This document shows, one piece after another, positions 7,075 through 10,421 of a DNA stretch of 10,421 nucleotides. The notes beneath the pieces were generated by a model. That model was given only the letters and a program-made list of their open reading frames with translations, was not told where the DNA came from and made no database searches. The translations under genes were made by a program, and so were the position numbers. Source of the stretch: CADCWN01 sp039810045 (GTDB lineage Bacteria > Chloroflexota > Chloroflexia > Thermomicrobiales > CADCWN01); NCBI GenBank assembly GCA_039810045.1, contig JBDHWF010000136.1, forward strand, positions 1 to 10,421. Reading direction: 5' to 3'. Numbering within the stretch: the stretch's first letter is position 1; every line of letters begins with the position of its first letter.

Positions 7075-7851
7075 TTACCAACTGGTCATCCCACCATCAA
7101 CAACAATCGTTTGCCCAGTGATATAGCTGGCCGCATCCGCCGCCAGGAAGACGACCACCCCTTTCAGTTCGCCTGGTTGCCCCAGTCGCCCCAGGGGGAC
7201 GGCTGCGCTGAGTTGGGTGCCGCCGTGCGCGATCACGCCCTCAGTAAGCCGACTGGGGAAAAAGCCTGGGGCGATCGCGTTGACCCGAATCCCATAGGTG
7301 GCCCACTCTACCGCCAACTGCCGCGTCAGCGCAATTACCGCACCTTTCGAAGCACTGTAGCCAGCAGCCCGCAGAATCTCGGGCGACATTCCCGCCAGCC
7401 CCATAATCGAGGCAGTATTGATAATCACGCCACGCGCCCGAGGAATCATCGCCCTGGCTGCTGCCTGCGCCAGAAGAAAGACGCCCGTAGTATTGGTATC
7501 GAGGACACGGCGAAATTGGGCCGCAAGCATCTCCTCGGCGGGGCTACCCCAGGAGATGCCCGCATTATTGATCAGGATATCGAGTGCGCCATGCTCAGCA
7601 ATGATCTGGTCGATCAGCGTGGTGACAGCATCAGGATCGGTGACATCGCATTGCTGGGCAGTCACCGCCAACCCCGCCGCCTGCATCTCGGCCTCCGCAG
7701 GGCCAAGCCATTCAGCGCGCCGTGCCGTGATAATCACGGTGGCCCCCGCCTCAGCCAATCCTTCAGCCATCTCTCGACCCAACCCGCGTGATCCGCCAGT
7801 CACCAACGCTACCCGCCCGGTGAGATCGAAAAGTGCGCGTAGGTGTGGCAT
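7075..7851 (-). CDS. Short-chain dehydrogenase/reductase (classical SDR, NADP-type, gluconate 5-dehydrogenase-like)
   Basis: A 258-aa classical SDR and the first gene of a two-SDR operon. Motifs: TGGSRGLG (18-25), NNAG (95-98), Asn120, catalytic Ser148, Tyr165-x-x-x-Lys169 (YSASK), PG at 195-196, and a C-terminal VVDGGMTSW. ITARR (41-45), with Arg44/Arg45 after beta-2, suggests NADP(H) preference, unlike its partner with Asp. The overall pattern (FDLTGRVALVTGGSRGLG, RRAEWL, P-x-GRLGQPGEL) resembles gluconate 5-dehydrogenase and KduD-type enzymes, but this does not fix the substrate. The ATG has GAGGGAGGGG immediately upstream (about 7856-7865). It is transcribed away from the lysC operon, with the two promoters in the shared 363-base gap. 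Confidence 0.9.
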   Translation of the reverse strand: MPHLRALFDLTGRVALVTGGSRGLGREMAEGLAEAGATVIITARRAEWLGPAEAEMQAAGLAVTAQQCDVTDPDAVTTLIDQIIAEHGALDILINNAGISWGSPAEEMLAAQFRRVLDTNTTGVFLLAQAAARAMIPRARGVIINTASIMGLAGMSPEILRAAGYSASKGAVIALTRQLAVEWATYGIRVNAIAPGFFPSRLTEGVIAHGGTQLSAAVPLGRLGQPGELKGVVVFLAADAASYITGQTIVVDGGMTSW

Positions 7852-7894
7852 CAGCCCCTCCCTCTAGCAATGAATCATTGTCTACGTTGGCCTG

Positions 7895-7900
7895 ATTGTA
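7895..7900 (-). promoter_or_regulatory. Weak -10 candidate for the SDR operon
   Basis: On the minus strand these bases read TACAAT (five of six to TATAAT), about 44 bases upstream of the ATG at 7851. No good -35 box is present at 16-18 bases. It would lie back to back with the lysC promoter, whose -35 starts at 7922. Confidence 0.3.
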
Positions 7901-7921
7901 CCCGTTTCTGAAAGATGGGGG

Positions 7922-7950
7922 TTGACAGATTACCGGCGGGCCAGTAGGAT
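7922..7950 (+). promoter_or_regulatory. lysC-asd promoter (sigma-70 type)
   Basis: TTGACA (7922-7927) is a perfect -35, followed by a 17-base spacer and TAGGAT (7945-7950, four of six). The predicted start is near 7956-7958, about 28 bases before the leader-peptide start codon and about 258 bases before lysC. The match and the placement upstream of a leader ORF plus terminator make this the best promoter in the window. Confidence 0.75.
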
Positions 7951-7984
7951 ACCTGACAGTACGAATCGAGATTAGGGAGTTCCT

Positions 7985-8071
7985 GTGTTCAATTCAACGT
8001 ATATGACTACTACCATTACCATGAAGCGCCCACCGGCTTTGGCCGACGGGCGTTACGGTATGTGGCCGTAG
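7985..8071 (+). CDS. Leader peptide of the lysC-asd operon, rich in Thr, Met, Ile, Lys and Asn
   Basis: A 28-codon open frame starting with GTG at 7985 and ending with TAG at 8069-8071. AGGGAG at 7974-7979 is spaced 5 bases before the GTG. The peptide reads MFNSTYMTTTITMK followed by RPPALADGRYGMWP. Residues 3-14 are mainly aspartate-family amino acids: Asn3, Thr5, Met7, Thr8-Thr9-Thr10, Ile11, Thr12, Met13 and Lys14. An in-frame ATG at 8003 would give a 22-aa version but lacks a Shine-Dalgarno sequence. The last half of the ORF overlaps the left arm of a large hairpin, and an intrinsic terminator follows 30 bases after the stop. By analogy with thrL of enteric bacteria, ribosome stalling at the Thr/Ile/Met codons would signal shortage of charged tRNA and raise lysC-asd transcription. 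That it is translated and acts this way is inference from layout and codon content. Confidence 0.75.
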   Translation: MFNSTYMTTTITMKRPPALADGRYGMWP

Positions 8072-8101
8072 CGTTACGTCAACAAGCCAAGCCGGTGGGC
8101 G
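8027..8101 (+). promoter_or_regulatory. Large leader hairpin overlapping the leader peptide ORF
   Basis: CGCCCACCGGCTT (8027-8039) pairs with AAGCCGGTGGGCG (8089-8101) in 13 perfect pairs. After a single bulged T (8040), GGC (8041-8043) pairs with GCC (8086-8088). Inside, CGTTACGG (8051-8058) pairs with CCGTAGCG (8066-8073), one G-U pair, with a 7-base loop; GACG (8045-8048) can pair with CGTC (8077-8080). The left arm lies inside the leader ORF directly after the Thr/Met/Lys codons, so a translating ribosome would melt it, while one stalled at the Thr codons would leave most of it free. It abuts the terminator stem rather than overlapping it. Confidence 0.65.
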
Positions 8102-8133
8102 ATGCAGAGGGAACGAGAATCCTCTGCATTTTT
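8102..8133 (+). terminator. Intrinsic attenuator terminator upstream of lysC
   Basis: ATGCAGAGG (8102-8110) pairs with CCTCTGCAT (8121-8129), a 9-bp perfect stem with a 10-base loop, ending in TTTTT (8129-8133). It stands between the promoter and lysC, about 80 bases before the lysC start, so every full-length lysC transcript must read through it. That position, after a short ORF, is the hallmark of attenuation. Confidence 0.85.
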
Positions 8134-8158
8134 GTTTGCCCGAAAGTGATGGTGTTGC

Positions 8159-8184
8159 CAGGTATCAATTGCCCGTGATACCTG
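8159..8184 (+). other. Hairpin between attenuator and lysC ribosome binding site
   Basis: CAGGTATCA (8159-8167) pairs with TGATACCTG (8176-8184), a 9-bp perfect stem with an 8-base loop (ATTGCCCG). It ends 16 bases before the lysC Shine-Dalgarno AGAGGAG (8201-8207). With no T-tract it is not a terminator; it may shape the 5' UTR or be a DNA-binding dyad. Confidence 0.4.
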
Positions 8185-8214
8185 ACGACCAACGACTGCA
8201 AGAGGAGCGCAGCA

Positions 8215-9654
8215 ATGTTGGTGATGAAGTTCGGTGGGACCTCCGTTGGTGGGGGGCGACAATTGCGCGGGGTAGCGGCAATTGTCGCCCAACATCGCGA
8301 TCAGCAGCCCGTAGTGGTCGCCTCGGCGATGCGTGGGGTAACTGATCTGTTGCTCACGGTGGCGCAAGCGGCGGCAGCAGGCGAACGCAGGGCTGTTCGC
8401 ACAACGTTACGGGAGCTACGGGAGCGACATTTCCAGGCAGTCGAGGAAGCCCTGGATGAACAGGCCAACCGCCTGGATGTCCACCGCGAGGTTGCGCTCC
8501 GTCTAGCACAGCTTCGGCGCAGCCTGACTGGCGTCATGCTCCTCGGCGAACTCAGTCCCCGTAGTCGCGATCTGATTGCTGGTTGGGGCGAAGGGTGTCT
8601 TGTCCCGATTTTGGCTGGAGCGTTGCGCGAACAAGGGTTAACCGCCCAGGTCGTTGGTGGCGAGCGAGTGATTGTCACGGACAAACGATTTGGCGAGGCC
8701 AATCCCGATCTGGTAGCAACACAGGAGCGGGCGAATGCCTTGCTCCGGCCATTGGTTGAAGCGGGTGTGGTTCCTGTGGTCAGTGGCTTTGTGGGAGCAA
8801 CCCCAGAAGGAGTGCAAACCATCCTGGGGCGCGGGGCTTCCGATTATTCAGCCAGTATCCTTGGTCACGCGCTTGATGCCCGCGAAGTCTGGATCTGGAC
8901 TGATGTGAACGGGGTCCTCACCGCCGACCCAAACCTGGTTCCCGAGGCTCAGCCAATTCCGATGCTCAGTTACGCCGAAGCGGCAGAGCTTTCATATTTT
9001 GGAGCCAAGGTCATTCACCCGCGCACCATGGTTCCGACCGCCGCCAAAGGGATTCCGCTACGGATTCTCAACACCTTTGAGCCTGATTTTGTAGGTACGC
9101 TCATCTCCAAGGAAGCTGGCTCGATCGAACGCGCGGTACGGGCGCTCACCTCGATTGGGAAAGCAACCCTGATCACGATTGAAGGCGCAGGTCTGGTGGG
9201 TAGCCCCCGCATCGTGGCGCGCGCCTGCACGGTCATGGCAAACCACGATGCCAATATCTTATTGCTTTCTCAATCGTCTTCTGAACACAATGTCTGTTTC
9301 GTCGTTCCGGCCAACACGGCTGAAGAACTCCGCTTTGGCCTGGAGCGCGAGTTTGCGAACGAACTGGCGCTGGGCGAACTTTCCTCAATTGGTGTAGAGC
9401 AGCAGGTCTGTATTCTGGCCGCTGTCGGCGCAGGGATGCGCGGCGCACCAGGGGTCGCAGGGCGCGTCTTTGGGGCCTTGGGGCAACATCAGTGCAATAT
9501 CCTGGCGATCGCCCAAGGCTATTCCGAGTTGAATATCTCGTTTGTCCTCCATGCTGCCGACGAAGCCCGCGCCATGCAAATCCTCCATGAGGCAGTGATC
9601 ATCAATGAGTCCCCAATAACGACAAATGGCACACGCGAAATGGCCGCCGTCTAA
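8215..9654 (+). CDS. lysC: Aspartokinase, monofunctional, with ThrA-like tandem ACT domains
   Basis: Catalyses ATP-dependent phosphorylation of L-aspartate, the first step to Lys, Thr, Met and Ile. The 479-aa protein has an amino acid kinase domain (about 1-300): KFGGTSVGGG (5-14), ASAMRGVTDLL (36-46), GELSPRSRDL (111-120), GFVGATPEGVQTILGRGASD (191-210) then YSA, WTDVNGVLTADP (228-239) and FGAKVIHPRTM (262-272). Two ACT regulatory domains follow (about 315-385 and 397-462). Their NILLLSQSSSEHN (347-359) and NILAIAQGYSELN (428-440) match the segments around the threonine-binding glutamines of ThrA-type kinases (Gln353 and Gln434 here). No homoserine dehydrogenase domain is attached. The usual GRGGSD or GRNGSD reads GRGASD (Ala208). 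The ATG has AGAGGAG at 8201-8207. asd follows 24 bases downstream, and a leader peptide and terminator lie upstream. The symbol reflects function; thrA-like by sequence. Confidence 0.95.
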   Translation: MLVMKFGGTSVGGGRQLRGVAAIVAQHRDQQPVVVASAMRGVTDLLLTVAQAAAAGERRAVRTTLRELRERHFQAVEEALDEQANRLDVHREVALRLAQLRRSLTGVMLLGELSPRSRDLIAGWGEGCLVPILAGALREQGLTAQVVGGERVIVTDKRFGEANPDLVATQERANALLRPLVEAGVVPVVSGFVGATPEGVQTILGRGASDYSASILGHALDAREVWIWTDVNGVLTADPNLVPEAQPIPMLSYAEAAELSYFGAKVIHPRTMVPTAAKGIPLRILNTFEPDFVGTLISKEAGSIERAVRALTSIGKATLITIEGAGLVGSPRIVARACTVMANHDANILLLSQSSSEHNVCFVVPANTAEELRFGLEREFANELALGELSSIGVEQQVCILAAVGAGMRGAPGVAGRVFGALGQHQCNILAIAQGYSELNISFVLHAADEARAMQILHEAVIINESPITTNGTREMAAV

Positions 9655-9678
9655 CCAGACACAAGAGAGGAGCAGATC

Positions 9679-10421
9679 ATGGAACCAGCACAGCACGAAC
9701 GGATTCCAGTTGGCGTCTTGGCAGCAACTGGCGCGGTAGGGCAACGCTTTGTACAGTTGCTCGCCGATCATCCCTGGTTCGAGTTACGGGAGGTTACTGG
9801 CTCAGAACGCGGTGCCGGACAGCCATATGGCGAGGTGGTCGCGTGGCGGCTGCCCGGTGGGCCACCAGAAGAAGCCCGCCAGTTGATCGTCCGTGGCCCA
9901 AACGAGTCCCTGACCAGCCCAATTCTGTTCTCGGCGCTGCCAGCAGAATCGGCGGGCGAAGTAGAAGCCCGCTTCGCCAGTGCGGGGCACGTAGTCTTCA
10001 GCAATGCCCGCAATCATCGGATGGAACCTGATGTCCCACTCTTGGTGCCAGAAGTGAATGCGGATCACGCTGAGGCGTTAAATACACAACGCGCGGCCCG
10101 TGGCTGGAACGGGGCAATTGTCACCAATCCCAACTGCTCAACGATCCATATGGTGCTGGCTCTGAAACCATTACAAGATGCCTTCGGTCTGGATGCAGTG
10201 CTGGTCACGACCTTACAGGCAGTCTCCGGCGCAGGGTATCCTGGCGTCCCTTCGCTCGACATGATCGATAATGTTGTCCCCTATATTGGTGGCGAAGAAG
10301 AAAAGATGCAGAGCGAAACGCGCAAAATCCTCGGCGATTTCGCTGCTGGTCAGGGCTTCAGCGATGCACCAGTCGTCGTCAGTGCCACCTGCACCCGCGT
10401 GCCAGTACGCGATGGGCATAC
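9679..10421 (+). CDS. asd: Aspartate-semialdehyde dehydrogenase, 3' truncated by window end
   Basis: Reduces aspartyl phosphate to aspartate semialdehyde with NADPH, the step after aspartokinase. The frame is open from ATG 9679 to the window edge, 247 full codons. The N-terminus VGVLAATGAVGQRFVQLL (11-28) is the dinucleotide-binding loop. IVTNPNCST (147-155) holds the catalytic Cys153. LQAVSGAGYPGVPSLDMIDN (179-198), then VVPYIGGEEEKM and ETRKILG, are typical of the archaeal/fungal-type subfamily (Hom2-like) rather than the E. coli type. AGAGGAG at 9666-9672 with a 6-base spacer supports the start, and the 24-base gap after lysC indicates one operon under the same attenuator. The last substrate-binding residues and the stop lie beyond the window. 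Confidence 0.95.
   Translation, partial: MEPAQHERIPVGVLAATGAVGQRFVQLLADHPWFELREVTGSERGAGQPYGEVVAWRLPGGPPEEARQLIVRGPNESLTSPILFSALPAESAGEVEARFASAGHVVFSNARNHRMEPDVPLLVPEVNADHAEALNTQRAARGWNGAIVTNPNCSTIHMVLALKPLQDAFGLDAVLVTTLQAVSGAGYPGVPSLDMIDNVVPYIGGEEEKMQSETRKILGDFAAGQGFSDAPVVVSATCTRVPVRDGH

Noticed and set aside
7064..7081. TTG at 7081 as start of the second SDR
   Set aside because: It overlaps the preceding gene; the ATG at 7063 has AGGAAGG just upstream and begins at the normal SDR N-terminus.
7957..8214. Lysine riboswitch, SAM riboswitch or T-box in the lysC leader
   Set aside because: The leader is too short for a lysine riboswitch and shows no AGGGUGGNACCGCG T-box motif or SAM-riboswitch core; a translated leader ORF explains the layout better.
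8074..8367. Minus-strand 97-codon open frame across the lysC leader and start
   Set aside because: It is antisense to the attenuator and lysC, and its composition is that of a shadow frame.
1..10421. CRISPR array, insertion sequence, tRNA or rRNA
   Set aside because: I saw no regularly spaced repeats, transposase motifs, terminal repeats flanking an ORF, or tRNA/rRNA signatures on either strand.

Overview
The window looks like chromosomal DNA from a member of the phylum Chloroflexota, probably class Chloroflexia. Three things suggest this: moderately high G+C by eye, a secreted protein built from 'FGYPI...QYFER.RFE.HPEN' repeats that I associate with this phylum, and the HslVU and lysine/threonine-pathway gene types. 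The taxonomy is inference. I see no mobile element, CRISPR array, tRNA or rRNA.

Layout. Bases 1-956 (+) are the 3' end of topA (DNA topoisomerase I, with three C-terminal zinc ribbons). Next come hslV (1072-1671) and hslU (1698-3089), which encode the HslVU ATP-dependent protease. The 368 bases after hslU hold a strong hairpin terminator, a multi-stem structured element of unknown role (about 3171-3328) and a promoter candidate. They lead into an orphan Tat-type lipoprotein of the solute-binding protein family (3458-4864, +). A bidirectional terminator (4891-4922) separates this from a convergent gene for a secreted repeat protein (4948-6105, -). A two-gene operon of short-chain dehydrogenases/reductases follows on the - strand (7075-7851, then 6290-7063). 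On its far side, running +, is a lysC-asd operon: aspartokinase (8215-9654) and aspartate-semialdehyde dehydrogenase (from 9679, cut by the window end). These are the first two steps of the aspartate family pathway (Lys, Thr, Met, Ile).

The most interesting element lies upstream of lysC. A near-consensus promoter (TTGACA-N17-TAGGAT) is followed by a Shine-Dalgarno sequence and a 28-codon open reading frame. The residues in its first half are almost all aspartate-derived (Asn, Thr, Met, Ile, Lys), with a run Met-Thr-Thr-Thr-Ile-Thr-Met-Lys. Then come a large hairpin that overlaps the end of this reading frame and a textbook intrinsic terminator (9-bp stem plus T5). This has the parts of a transcription attenuator that senses aspartate-family aminoacyl-tRNAs, analogous to thrL of enteric bacteria, although I could not find a clear antiterminator. 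The kinase itself keeps ThrA-like motifs in both ACT domains, so control by threonine at both transcript and enzyme level is plausible.
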